Source of the DNA: Bin5 sp034428435
GTDB taxonomy: Bacteria; Chloroflexota; Anaerolineae; Caldilineales; Caldilineaceae
Assembly: GCA_034428435.1 (NCBI GenBank)
Contig: DAOUHY010000202.1
Span: 1 to 5,262 of the forward strand
DNA: 5,262 nucleotides
Direction of reading: 5' to 3'
Shown: one piece after another, positions 1 through 4,564 of the stretch
Layout of the letters: each line of letters opens with the position of its first letter
Numbering within the stretch: the first letter of the stretch is position 1
Program-made: the position numbers and the translations under genes
The notes under the pieces: generated by a model
The model's input: only the letters and a program-made list of their open reading frames with translations
Told to the model about the DNA's origin: nothing
Database searches by the model: none

Positions 1-579
1 TCCACCATGGTCGCCGTCAAAGGACTGACCTTCATCATCTCCGACGAGACCACCATCTACGGCCATGCTGACGGGTTCGGCTGGATGGGGTCGGCCAGGT
101 TGGGGCTCTTCGAATTTCCCGCCCTCGCCTTCTTCGGCATCGGCATCATCGCCCATCTCATCATGACGCAGACCAGTCTCGGCACCTACTGGTACGCCAT
201 CGGCGGCAACTCCGACGCGTCGCACCGCGCCGGCCTCAACGTCAATCGTCTCTTTGCGCTCTCCTTCGTCGTGGCCGGCCTCTGCAGCGGCATCGCCGGC
301 GTCCTGCTCGCATCCCGCGCCGTCAGCGCCAATCCCGGCGTCGGCAGAGACACCGCCCTCTTCGCCATTTCCGCCACCGTTATCGGCGGCACATCCCTGT
401 TCGGAGGCGTGGGCAACGTCCTCGGCGCCGTTGCCGGCGTCATGTTCCTGGGCGTCGTCCGCAACTCGCTCAACCTTCTCGGCGTCAGCGCATACTGGCA
501 ATGGATAATCCAGGGCGTCATCCTGGTCTCCGTTGTCGTCTCCGACGTCTACATGAATCGCAGACGCCGCACTGCTTGA
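1..579 (+). CDS. CUT2-family ABC sugar transporter permease, 3' part (5' end outside window)
   Basis: Inner-membrane subunit of an RbsC-like (BPD_transp_2) importer, forming the channel through which the sugar released by the binding protein passes. The frame is open from base 1, so the gene begins upstream; the Met at base 7 is internal. About 192 residues are present of the family's usual 310-340. Numbering from the first codon in the window, AIGGNSD (66-72), VIGGTSLFGG (127-136) and LNLLGV (157-162) are the conserved C-terminal signatures of RbsC-type permeases. Hydrophobic segments lie near residues 39-56, 84-105, 140-153 and 166-182, and the tail is basic (NRRRR). The stop codon begins the string TGACCACTGA, a single trace of the heptamer repeat seen elsewhere in the window. 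A binding-protein gene follows after 183 bp, and an ATPase after that, so the three form one transporter locus. Family assignment is firm; the substrate is not determinable. Confidence 0.95.
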   Translation, partial: STMVAVKGLTFIISDETTIYGHADGFGWMGSARLGLFEFPALAFFGIGIIAHLIMTQTSLGTYWYAIGGNSDASHRAGLNVNRLFALSFVVAGLCSGIAGVLLASRAVSANPGVGRDTALFAISATVIGGTSLFGGVGNVLGAVAGVMFLGVVRNSLNLLGVSAYWQWIIQGVILVSVVVSDVYMNRRRRTA

Positions 580-762
580 CCACTGAGGCTCGGGCTCTTG
601 CAAAGGCCCTGCAATCAGGCCGCGAAAGCCTTCGTCAGCCTCCTGGTGAAAGGAGAGCCTATTGGACAGATGGAGTTCGGGACCGGAGGGAGAAACAGCT
701 CCCGCGAAGCTGATCTGAGTACGACCCGTAGGGCAATCTTATCGAAACAAAGGAGAAAAAAG
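580..762 (+). other. Intergenic leader before the binding-protein gene
   Basis: This 183-bp gap has no credible gene. The binding-protein frame is open back to base 598, but that extension has none of the features of a secreted lipoprotein and would bury the signal peptide. Small hairpins are visible: CCTG/CAGG with loop CAAT (608-619), and GGGAG/CTCCC with a 6-nt loop (688-692 with 699-703). A strong AAAGGAG at 648-654 lies 8 nt before a TTG at 663 that opens only an 18-codon frame. I recognise no riboswitch class here. The gap may hold a promoter or an mRNA-processing site giving higher expression of the binding protein, but I cannot point to clear -35/-10 boxes. Confidence 0.4.
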
Positions 763-1767
763 ATGAGGAAGCATTTCGGAGTCTGGATCGTTGTTATGGT
801 CCTCGCGCTCATGCTGACGGCCTGCGTGATGCCGGACGGACAGGTGATGACCGCAGACGGCGCCGCGCCCGTGCAGACCGAAGCCAAAGACTGGCCTCTG
901 GTGCAAGACCTGCGCATCTGTCACATCATCGAGCTCGGCCATCCCTACTCGACCGCCAAGGTTACCCTTGCCGGAAAGGAGGCCGAAGTTTTCGGCTTCA
1001 CCTATGATGTGTACGACACGCAAGGTGACATTCCCAACGAGATCCGCCTGATCGAGGACTGCATCACCAAGCAGTACGACGTCATCGCCCTCGTTCCCTA
1101 TGACACCTCCGCCCTCAACGATGCCCTCCGCGAAGCCCAGGAGGCCGGCATCCCCGTGATCGCCGAAGGCGCCGACCTTGACGAAGAGGGCCTCGGCTAC
1201 GTCAACACCATGATCGGCTCGTCCGGTTGGGCTGAGGGCGAGACCGCCGGCAAGGCCGTCTGCCAGGCTCTCGAAGACGGCCAGGGTTGGGTCATCATCG
1301 AAGGCGCTACCGGTCATGGCCTCGTGCCGCAGCGCTCCTCCGCCCGTGAATACGTCGCCGAGAACTGCCCCGGCAGAGAGCTCGTCGCCGTCGACACCGG
1401 CATGTGGAACCGCGAAGAAGCCCGCACCGTGATGGAGAACTACCTGACCGCCTACCCCGACCAGATCCACATGGTCTACTGCCATAACGACGATATGTGC
1501 CTCGGCGCCGTCAGGGCGATCGCAGAGGCCGGCCTCCAGGACACCATCAAAGTGCTCGGCGTTGATGGCGGCGCCAAGGAGGTCTACGACGCCATTCGCG
1601 ACGGCACCATGTGGGGCACCGTCCTCAACGACGCCTCCTTCATCGCCGTCAAGATCATCCAGTCCGCCAGGGATCTGGCCGAGAACCGCCCGGTCATCTT
1701 CTGGCAGACCTCGCCCGCCGTTCTGATCACCAAGGAAAACGTGGATCTCTTCCCCAATCTTTGGTAA
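763..1767 (+). CDS. Sugar ABC transporter substrate-binding lipoprotein (RbsB-like, Peripla_BP_4)
   Basis: Extracytoplasmic receptor of 334 residues that captures the ligand and delivers it to the permease. The chosen ATG follows AAAGGAGA with a suitable spacing and gives a classic lipoprotein signal: basic MRKH, hydrophobic core to residue 18, then lipobox LTAC with Cys21 as the lipidated residue. An acidic linker to about residue 45 leads into two alpha/beta domains. Family features are the ligand-pocket-type HNDDMCLGA (241-249), GVDGG (266-270) and an Arg at 191 that may match the sugar-contacting Arg of RbsB. The DR pair that contacts ribose in RbsB appears to be replaced around VPYDTS (111-116), so ribose is not a safe guess. 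Length is normal for the family. It lies between the permease and ATPase genes and is followed by a stable hairpin, which could protect its transcript; binding proteins are usually made in excess. An in-frame start at 598 was rejected because it masks the signal peptide. Confidence 0.95.
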   Translation: MRKHFGVWIVVMVLALMLTACVMPDGQVMTADGAAPVQTEAKDWPLVQDLRICHIIELGHPYSTAKVTLAGKEAEVFGFTYDVYDTQGDIPNEIRLIEDCITKQYDVIALVPYDTSALNDALREAQEAGIPVIAEGADLDEEGLGYVNTMIGSSGWAEGETAGKAVCQALEDGQGWVIIEGATGHGLVPQRSSAREYVAENCPGRELVAVDTGMWNREEARTVMENYLTAYPDQIHMVYCHNDDMCLGAVRAIAEAGLQDTIKVLGVDGGAKEVYDAIRDGTMWGTVLNDASFIAVKIIQSARDLAENRPVIFWQTSPAVLITKENVDLFPNLW

Positions 1768-1778
1768 TCGGCTAAAGA

Positions 1779-1812
1779 AGGAGTGAGAGATGTTTTCTCT
1801 TCTCTCACTCCT
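1779..1812 (+). promoter_or_regulatory. Intergenic hairpin between binding-protein and ATPase genes
   Basis: AGGAGTGAGAGA (1779-1790) is the exact reverse complement of TCTCTCACTCCT (1801-1812), giving a 12-bp perfect stem with a 10-nt pyrimidine-rich loop. It starts 12 nt after the binding-protein stop codon. There is no T-tract after the stem, so it fits an mRNA-stabilising or partial-readthrough structure better than a full terminator. Such hairpins are known downstream of binding-protein genes in several transporter operons, where they set the binding-protein to ATPase ratio. A second CTCACTCCT (1818-1826) repeats part of the 3' arm and could compete for pairing. Confidence 0.7.
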
Positions 1813-1936
1813 CTTCGCTCACTCCTGTCTGAAGGGGGATCACCTTGGAAAGCAACTACATCGTCGAAATGAAGGGCATATCCAAGCGATTTGGCAGCGT
1901 CCAGGCGCTGAACCAGGTCGACCTGGAACTGCGTGA
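1790..1936 (+). CDS. Possible 48-residue leader ORF overlapping the ATPase start
   Basis: An ATG at 1790 is preceded by AAGGAG (1778-1783) at 6-nt spacing, a better ribosome site than that of the ATPase itself. The frame begins MFSLLSLLFAHSCLKG and stops at TGA 1934-1936, 90 bp inside the ATPase gene in another frame. Both the ribosome site and the first base of the ATG lie in the 5' arm of the 12-bp hairpin, so translation would require melting of the stem. The peptide past the first 16 residues is an out-of-frame reading of the ATPase gene and shows no domain. It could couple or tune ATPase translation, or be chance. I do not claim a product. Confidence 0.25.
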   Translation: MFSLLSLLFAHSCLKGDHLGKQLHRRNEGHIQAIWQRPGAEPGRPGTA

Positions 1937-2636
1937 GGGAGAGATTCTGGGGTTGGTCGGCGACAACGCCGCCGGTAAGTCAACCCTCATGAAGATCCTC
2001 AGCGGCGCCCACGTCGCCGACAGCGGCCAGATCATCATCAACGGCGAGGAGGTCACGATCCGCGATCCCCGCGACGCCCGCAGCTGCGGAATCGAAATGA
2101 TCTACCAGGACCTGGCCCTCTGCAACAACCTCGACGGCGCCCGCAACATCTTCCTCGGCCGCGAATATACCAGGGGCCTGCCCTTTCTCAGCATCCTCGA
2201 CAAAAAGAAGATGTATGCCGAATCCGCCGAGTTGCTCAAAAGGTTGAACATCAATATCAGCTCGCCCAGGCTCAAAGTCGAGCGCATGTCCGGCGGTCAG
2301 CGCCAGATGGTCGCCGCCGCCAAAGCCATCGCCTTCGACGCCAAAATCCTCCTCATGGACGAGCCCACCGCCGCCCTCGGTGTCCGCGAGGCCAACACCC
2401 TCCTCCGTCTCATCAAGGACCTGCGCGACGGCGGCCACTCCGTCGTCCTCATCACCCAGCGCGTCCCCGACATCCTCGCCATCGGCGACCGCGTCATGGT
2501 CCTCAAAGGCGGCCGCCGCCAGGGAATTCTCAACGTCTCCGAAGTCGGGCTGGACGACGTCGTCGAGCTCATAGTCAGAGGCCGCGCCGGCGCCGAATCC
2601 GAAGAAGACGCCCTGGAATACCTCTCCTTCGGCTAA
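1845..2636 (+). CDS. CUT2-family sugar ABC transporter ATPase, single-domain, TTG start
   Basis: Cytoplasmic ATPase subunit (263 residues) powering the importer encoded by the preceding genes. It has one nucleotide-binding domain, unlike the double-domain RbsA/XylG type of about 500 residues, so it probably works as a homodimer, like FrcA-type proteins. Motifs in order: Walker A GDNAAGKST (39-47), Q-loop Gln88 (IYQDL), signature SGGQR (149-153), Walker B ILLMDEP (168-174) with catalytic Glu173. The H-loop position reads ITQR, with Gln205 where His is usual. The D-loop region reads AALG, common in this family. The start is TTG behind GAAGGGGG (1831-1838) at 6-nt spacing; an in-frame ATG at 1869 would remove eight residues before the first conserved strand and has a weaker ribosome site. 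The C-terminal tail (about 246-263) is acidic and unassigned. No second permease gene follows; it is 77 bp from the binding-protein gene. Confidence 0.95.
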   Translation: MESNYIVEMKGISKRFGSVQALNQVDLELREGEILGLVGDNAAGKSTLMKILSGAHVADSGQIIINGEEVTIRDPRDARSCGIEMIYQDLALCNNLDGARNIFLGREYTRGLPFLSILDKKKMYAESAELLKRLNINISSPRLKVERMSGGQRQMVAAAKAIAFDAKILLMDEPTAALGVREANTLLRLIKDLRDGGHSVVLITQRVPDILAIGDRVMVLKGGRRQGILNVSEVGLDDVVELIVRGRAGAESEEDALEYLSFG

Positions 2637-2736
2637 AACAGCGGCGACCACCCACCCACACCCAATCCGCGACGCCTGAACGAGACAATCGAAGTTTTCC
2701 CTCTCCCCACTCCTATCCTCAACCAATCGCTGCTAT

Positions 2737-2760
2737 CACTGACCACTGACCACTGCAGTT
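2737..2760. repeat. TGACCAC heptamer array 1 with CTGCAGTT end
   Basis: CACTGACCACTGACCACTG followed by CAGTT: a little over two and a half heptamers. The end motif CTGCAGTT closes or nearly closes several of the heptamer arrays in this window, so the unit seems to be array plus fixed boundary rather than simple slippage. It lies about 100 bp beyond the ATPase stop codon. Confidence 0.85.
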
Positions 2761-2768
2761 GGGCGGTC

Positions 2769-2811
2769 GGGCCTATTCGGCCCTCCCTTGTGCGGGGGCT
2801 CCGCCCCCGCA
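2769..2811 (+). terminator. Paired GC-rich hairpins downstream of the ATPase gene
   Basis: Two perfect stems in tandem: GGGCC/GGCCC with loop TATTC (2769-2783), then TGCGGGGGC/GCCCCCGCA with a 3-nt loop TCC (2791-2811). The second stem of 9 bp is very stable. No T-tract follows, so this is not a canonical intrinsic terminator. It lies 132-175 bp after the ATPase stop and could end or stabilise the transporter transcript. It could equally be a repeat-derived structure in a repeat-rich region. Confidence 0.4.
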
Positions 2812-2907
2812 ACGCCCCCTCTCCTACAACCCCCGCCGCATCGAGTGTGCGGCAATATGACCTTGGCGACCCGCTGCGACCGGACTTCCCCCCACCCCGC
2901 CGCCCTC

Positions 2908-2930
2908 AAATGCGACAAATTGTCGTATTT
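2908..2930. promoter_or_regulatory. 23-bp near-perfect palindrome, candidate operator
   Basis: Arms AAATGCGACAA (2908-2918) and TTGTCGTATTT (2920-2930) are complementary at 10 of 11 positions around a single central A; the exception is a G/T pair. It stands out as an A/T-flanked dyad in C-rich DNA. The size and symmetry fit a dimeric repressor site. The half-sites TGCGACA and TGTCGTA loosely resemble the TACNACA/TGTNGTA half-sites of BlaI/MecI-type regulators, but that match is only suggestive. No gene starts close by; the nearest downstream gene begins about 550 bp away. Confidence 0.45.
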
Positions 2931-2980
2931 ACCCGTAGAGCCCCCCACTGTGGGCGTCCGCCCCGCCGACAGCCCGGATG

Positions 2981-3032
2981 TCTATATGTGTATACATTTA
3001 CATATTTTGTGTATATGCTCATATGCACATGG
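2981..3032. other. AT-rich block with dyad symmetry
   Basis: About 50 bp of alternating pyrimidine-purine DNA rich in TATATG, GTATAC and CATATG steps, set sharply in GC-rich surroundings. It contains a near-perfect inverted repeat, TGTGTATATG (3008-3017) and CATATGCACA (3020-3029), with one G/T pair and a 2-nt centre. It also has a smaller symmetric element around GTATAC (2989-2996). It could be a protein-binding or easily melted site, or an unrecognised promoter region. No adjacent gene supports a specific role. Confidence 0.4.
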
Positions 3033-3097
3033 CCGCCCCCGGCCAGCCGTCGTTAATCACAAAAATCGCAGTTCAAATCCCTTGAATCCCCGTCCGT

Positions 3098-3120
3098 AGG
3101 GGCACCCCTTGTGTGTGCCC
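3098..3120. repeat. 23-bp inverted-repeat element, copy A
   Basis: AGGGGCACCCCTTG then TGTGTGCCC, with GGGCAC (3100-3105) able to pair with GTGCCC (3115-3120). A second copy lies 66 bp downstream with two mismatches. This resembles the dispersed GTAGGGGCACCCC-type intergenic repeats of some GC-rich bacteria; that comparison is from memory and not verified. Confidence 0.65.
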
Positions 3121-3163
3121 AGGTCCGCACCCCTGAAACGCACCAACCTACCCACCCCCCCGA

Positions 3164-3186
3164 AGGAGCACCCCTCGTGTGTGCCC
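3164..3186. repeat. 23-bp inverted-repeat element, copy B
   Basis: AGGAGCACCCCTCG then TGTGTGCCC. It differs from copy A at two of 23 positions, and the G-to-A change shortens the 5' arm of its stem. Both copies face the same direction. Confidence 0.65.
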
Positions 3187-3302
3187 GCAGAGTTTCCCCA
3201 ACCCCCTGGAAGCCTCGCAAAAACCTGCGTCCCTCAAGGACTGACAACGCTACGGACCAGCAAATTCCAGATCAAACAAATGTCAACGAACCAATCCCTT
3301 TA

Positions 3303-3341
3303 CCACTGATCACTGACCACTGACCACTGACCACTGCCGTT
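3303..3341. repeat. TGACCAC heptamer array 2 with CTGCCGTT end
   Basis: About five heptamers in tandem (CCACTGATCACTGACC onward, then CACTGACCACTGCCGTT). The boundary motif is CTGCCGTT, one base different from the CTGCAGTT of the other arrays. It ends 33 bp before the duplicated block that precedes the first coiled-coil gene. Confidence 0.9.
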
Positions 3342-3373
3342 CCCCATTTCGCCGATCTGGACCGAAAGAGGTG

Positions 3374-3483
3374 CCGCCAGGCCTGGACTCTTCAACCTCA
3401 CTGGTATATTCTGGTATTCAGACAGCGCAATCGCGCCCAGCGCTGCATCCAGCAGCCCCTACCCCCGAAGGAACATGAACATC
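3374..3483 (+). promoter_or_regulatory. Duplicated 110-bp upstream block, copy 1, candidate promoter/leader
   Basis: This block recurs at 3799-3908 with about ten mismatches and no gap. It could hold a promoter: TGGACT (3384-3389) and TATTCT (3407-3412) are 17 bp apart. CTGGTAT occurs twice, at 3401 and 3411, exactly 10 bp apart and so on the same helix face, which would suit a regulator. Its 3' end, AGCAGCCCCTACCCCCGAAG then GAAC, carries the ribosome site GAAGGA (3467-3472). The boxes are weak matches, so the promoter call is tentative; the conservation is direct observation. Confidence 0.5.
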
Positions 3484-3780
3484 ATGGCCGAAGACCGCCT
3501 CGACCGCATCGAACGCATCCTTGCAAGCTTTTCCAAAGACGTCGCCCGCAACACAGTAGAAGCAAACCTACGAATAAGTTCAGCGGAAGTCACACTCGAC
3601 CGCCTGGCTGAACTGCTCAACCGCTCCTATCACCAGTCCAGTGAGCGGCTGGACAGAATAGAGGAGCAGACCGCCCGCAACGCCCAACTAATCGAGCGCA
3701 ACGGCCAACAAATCCAGTTCCTGCGAGAATTGGTACAAGGCCATATCTCACAGTCCACGCCGCCCGCACACGCAGAATGA
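3484..3780 (+). CDS. Small coiled-coil protein of unknown function, paralog 1
   Basis: A 98-residue hydrophilic, probably cytoplasmic protein with no signal peptide or membrane segment, and no domain I recognise. It begins MAEDRLDRIERI, has a segment FSKDVARNT (16-24) shared with paralog 3, LDRLAELLNRSYHQSSER (38-55), then heptads NAQLIER (66-72) and NGQQIQF (73-79), and ends LRELVQGHISQSTPPAHAE. Heptads place Asn and Leu at core positions, implying an oligomeric coiled coil. An ATG nine bases upstream (3475) would add MNI, but paralogs 2 and 3 have ACA there and GAAGGA would be only 2 nt away, so 3484 is preferred at 11 nt. The stop codon is part of TGACCACTAAC, a remnant of the heptamer repeat. 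The 110-bp block upstream and close similarity to paralog 2 indicate tandem duplication. Scaffold, adaptor or phage/plasmid accessory roles are all possible; none is supported by sequence. Confidence 0.75.
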   Translation: MAEDRLDRIERILASFSKDVARNTVEANLRISSAEVTLDRLAELLNRSYHQSSERLDRIEEQTARNAQLIERNGQQIQFLRELVQGHISQSTPPAHAE

Positions 3781-3798
3781 CCACTAACTTCTGCAGTT
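3778..3798. repeat. Degenerate heptamer remnant after paralog 1
   Basis: TGACCACTAACTTCTGCAGTT: one clear TGACCAC, a degenerate unit, then the CTGCAGTT boundary. It starts at the stop codon of paralog 1 and abuts the second copy of the duplicated block. It is the shortened equivalent of the longer arrays before paralog 1 and after paralog 2. Confidence 0.6.
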
Positions 3799-3908
3799 CC
3801 GCCGAACCTGGACTCTTCAACCTCACTGGTATATTCTGGTATTCACACAGCACAATCGCGCGCCGCGCTGCAACCAGCAGCCCCTACCCCCGAAGGAACA
3901 CAAACATC
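3799..3908 (+). promoter_or_regulatory. Duplicated 110-bp upstream block, copy 2, candidate promoter/leader
   Basis: Ungapped copy of 3374-3483, offset by 425 bp. TGGACT (3809-3814), TATTCT (3832-3837) and the doubled CTGGTAT (3826 and 3836) are all retained, as is the ribosome site GAAGGA. Its last 33 bp plus the first 15 bp of the gene (3876-3923) are identical to 4680-4727 before paralog 3. The block is open in the frame of the gene, but every codon difference between copies changes the amino acid, so it looks non-coding. Promoter elements are suggestive only. Confidence 0.5.
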
Positions 3909-4193
3909 ATGGCCGAAGACCGCCTCGCCAAAACCGAGCGCACCTTGAACCGCCTCGCCGAACTGCTCGACCGCTCCTACCACCAATCCAATGAGCGGAT
4001 GGACCGAGTAGAGGAGCAGACCGCCCGCAACGCCCAACTAATCCAGAACAACGTCCAACTAATCGAGCGCAACGCCCAGTTAATCGACCGCACCGCCCAG
4101 CTAGTCGAGCGCAACGGCCAACAAATCCAATTCCTGCGGGAATTGATGCAAGGCCATATCTCACAGTCCACGCCGCCCGCACACGCAGACTAA
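3909..4193 (+). CDS. Small coiled-coil protein of unknown function, paralog 2
   Basis: A 94-residue paralog of the preceding gene. Compared with paralog 1 it lacks 25 residues after MAEDRLAKTER (the block with FSKDVARNT) and gains 21 residues of coiled coil. It reads NAQLIQN, NVQLIER, NAQLIDR, TAQLVER, NGQQIQF from residue 41, so three heptads were added as 21-bp DNA repeats. The last 28 residues differ from paralog 1 at only two positions, pointing to recent duplication or conversion. The start is the ATG of the shared MAEDR block, 11 nt after GAAGGA. An ATG at 3777 overlapping the previous stop would add 44 residues, but it has no good ribosome site and the extension shows no coding constraint. 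No membrane segments; likely cytoplasmic and oligomeric. Function unknown. Confidence 0.75.
   Translation: MAEDRLAKTERTLNRLAELLDRSYHQSNERMDRVEEQTARNAQLIQNNVQLIERNAQLIDRTAQLVERNGQQIQFLRELMQGHISQSTPPAHAD
4029..4112 (+). repeat. Four 21-bp heptad-encoding repeats inside paralog 2
   Basis: Four imperfect 21-bp units encode NAQLIQN, NVQLIER, NAQLIDR and TAQLVER; a divergent fifth (NGQQIQF) follows. Paralog 1 has just one such unit before NGQQIQF. The 63-bp difference keeps frame and heptad register, so the coil would lengthen by three turns of the repeat without disruption. Confidence 0.85.
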
Positions 4194-4194
4194 C

Positions 4195-4256
4195 ACCACT
4201 AACCACTAACCACTGACCACTGACCACTGCAGTTCTGGCCACTGCAGTTCTGACCA
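4195..4256. repeat. TGACCAC/TAACCAC heptamer array 3 with duplicated boundary
   Basis: Begins two bases after the stop codon of paralog 2. Heptamers run from CACTAACCACTAACC into CACTGACCACTGACC, so TAACCAC and TGACCAC variants occur in one array. It then shows the 15-bp tandem CCACTGCAGTTCTGG (4224-4238) and CCACTGCAGTTCTGA (4239-4253). The boundary motif is thus itself duplicated here. Confidence 0.9.
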
Positions 4257-4300
4257 CAACCAAACGCCTGGGCGTCAAAGCCGAACCGCAAACATAGCCC

Positions 4301-4314
4301 GGCCAGGCCTGGCC
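4301..4314. other. Perfect 14-bp palindrome GGCCAGGCCTGGCC
   Basis: A fully self-complementary 14-mer 28 bp before the GTG of the next gene. A related GCCAGGCCTGG occurs at 3377-3387, at the left edge of the first duplicated block. It could be a protein site, though short GC palindromes arise readily in GC-rich DNA. Confidence 0.35.
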
Positions 4315-4342
4315 AGCACAGACCCCCATACAAGGAGAAGCC

Positions 4343-4564
4343 GTGACAGACCGCACCGACAGCCAACGCCGGCGCCCTAAGGAAAACCTGGACACGCTCG
4401 TGAAGCAGGCCCAGGAGTTAGCCGCCAGCGTTGAAGAGGAGTACCTCGAAAACGAACCAATGCGCCGCGCCAACGAGACGCTCGACGCCCTCGAAAAATG
4501 CCTCGACGCGCGGGATGCCCGCATCAACGCGCTGCAGACCCGCACCGACGAGGAACTGGCATAA
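4343..4564 (+). CDS. Small hydrophilic helical protein, GTG start, possibly truncated by an in-frame TAA
   Basis: A 73-residue predicted product starting at GTG behind an excellent AAGGAG (4332-4337) at 5-nt spacing, the best ribosome site in this half of the window. The sequence is charged and helical: MTDRTDSQRRRPKENLDTL, then a Glu-rich stretch (VEEEYLENE) and LDALEKCLDARDARINALQ with coiled-coil-like spacing. It lacks the MAEDR start and QGH end of the neighbouring paralogs, so it is a different family. After TAA (4562-4564) the same frame continues as HRHEMASLKALAVKQGIVPDDSP to TGA at 4634-4636, which reads like a natural continuation. A single CAA-to-TAA change would explain this; the intact form would have 97 residues. 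Paralog 3 follows 76 bp after that TGA and lacks its own promoter-like block, so the two may be co-transcribed. Function unknown. Confidence 0.65.
   Translation: MTDRTDSQRRRPKENLDTLVKQAQELAASVEEEYLENEPMRRANETLDALEKCLDARDARINALQTRTDEELA

Larger units (their letters stand above)
2637..3373. other. Gene-free, repeat-rich intergenic region
   Basis: Roughly 740 bp with no credible coding sequence on either strand. The open frames present are short, Pro/Arg-rich or Cys/His-rich, overlap each other, and lack ribosome sites or recognisable domains. Contents in order: a C-rich stretch after the ATPase stop, a heptamer array, two GC hairpins, a 23-bp palindrome, an AT-rich dyad block, two copies of a 23-bp inverted repeat, and a second heptamer array leading into the duplicated block before the first coiled-coil gene. 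No tRNA or rRNA gene was recognised. Confidence 0.75.

Noticed and set aside
739..1485. Long reverse-strand open frame (248 codons) opposite the binding-protein gene
   Set aside because: It mirrors the GC-rich codons of a clear binding-protein gene; its sequence is Gly/Val/Asp-rich with no domain.
1837..1845. GGATCACCT resembling the 3' tail of 16S rRNA
   Set aside because: Only nine bases match, with no other rRNA sequence nearby; it lies in the ribosome-site spacer of the ATPase gene.
1980..2726. Long reverse-strand open frame (248 codons) opposite the ATPase gene
   Set aside because: Shadow of a gene with intact Walker A, signature and Walker B motifs; low-complexity composition and no recognisable family.
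3067..3082. GCAGTTCAAATCCCTT resembling a tRNA T-arm, a possible attachment site
   Set aside because: The flanking five-base arms do not pair and no acceptor or anticodon arm is visible upstream.
2788..3099. Overlapping + strand open frames of 103 and 88 codons
   Set aside because: Proline-rich or Cys/His-rich translations of GC hairpins and the AT-rich block, no ribosome site, no domain.
3777..3908. 44-residue N-terminal extension of paralog 2 from an ATG overlapping the previous stop
   Set aside because: No good ribosome site, and the matching block before paralog 1 has no usable start and only amino-acid-changing differences, so it behaves as non-coding.
2737..4256. Heptamer arrays considered as CRISPR or integration-site arrays
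   Set aside because: The unit is 7 bp with no spacers, and no cas or integrase gene is present.
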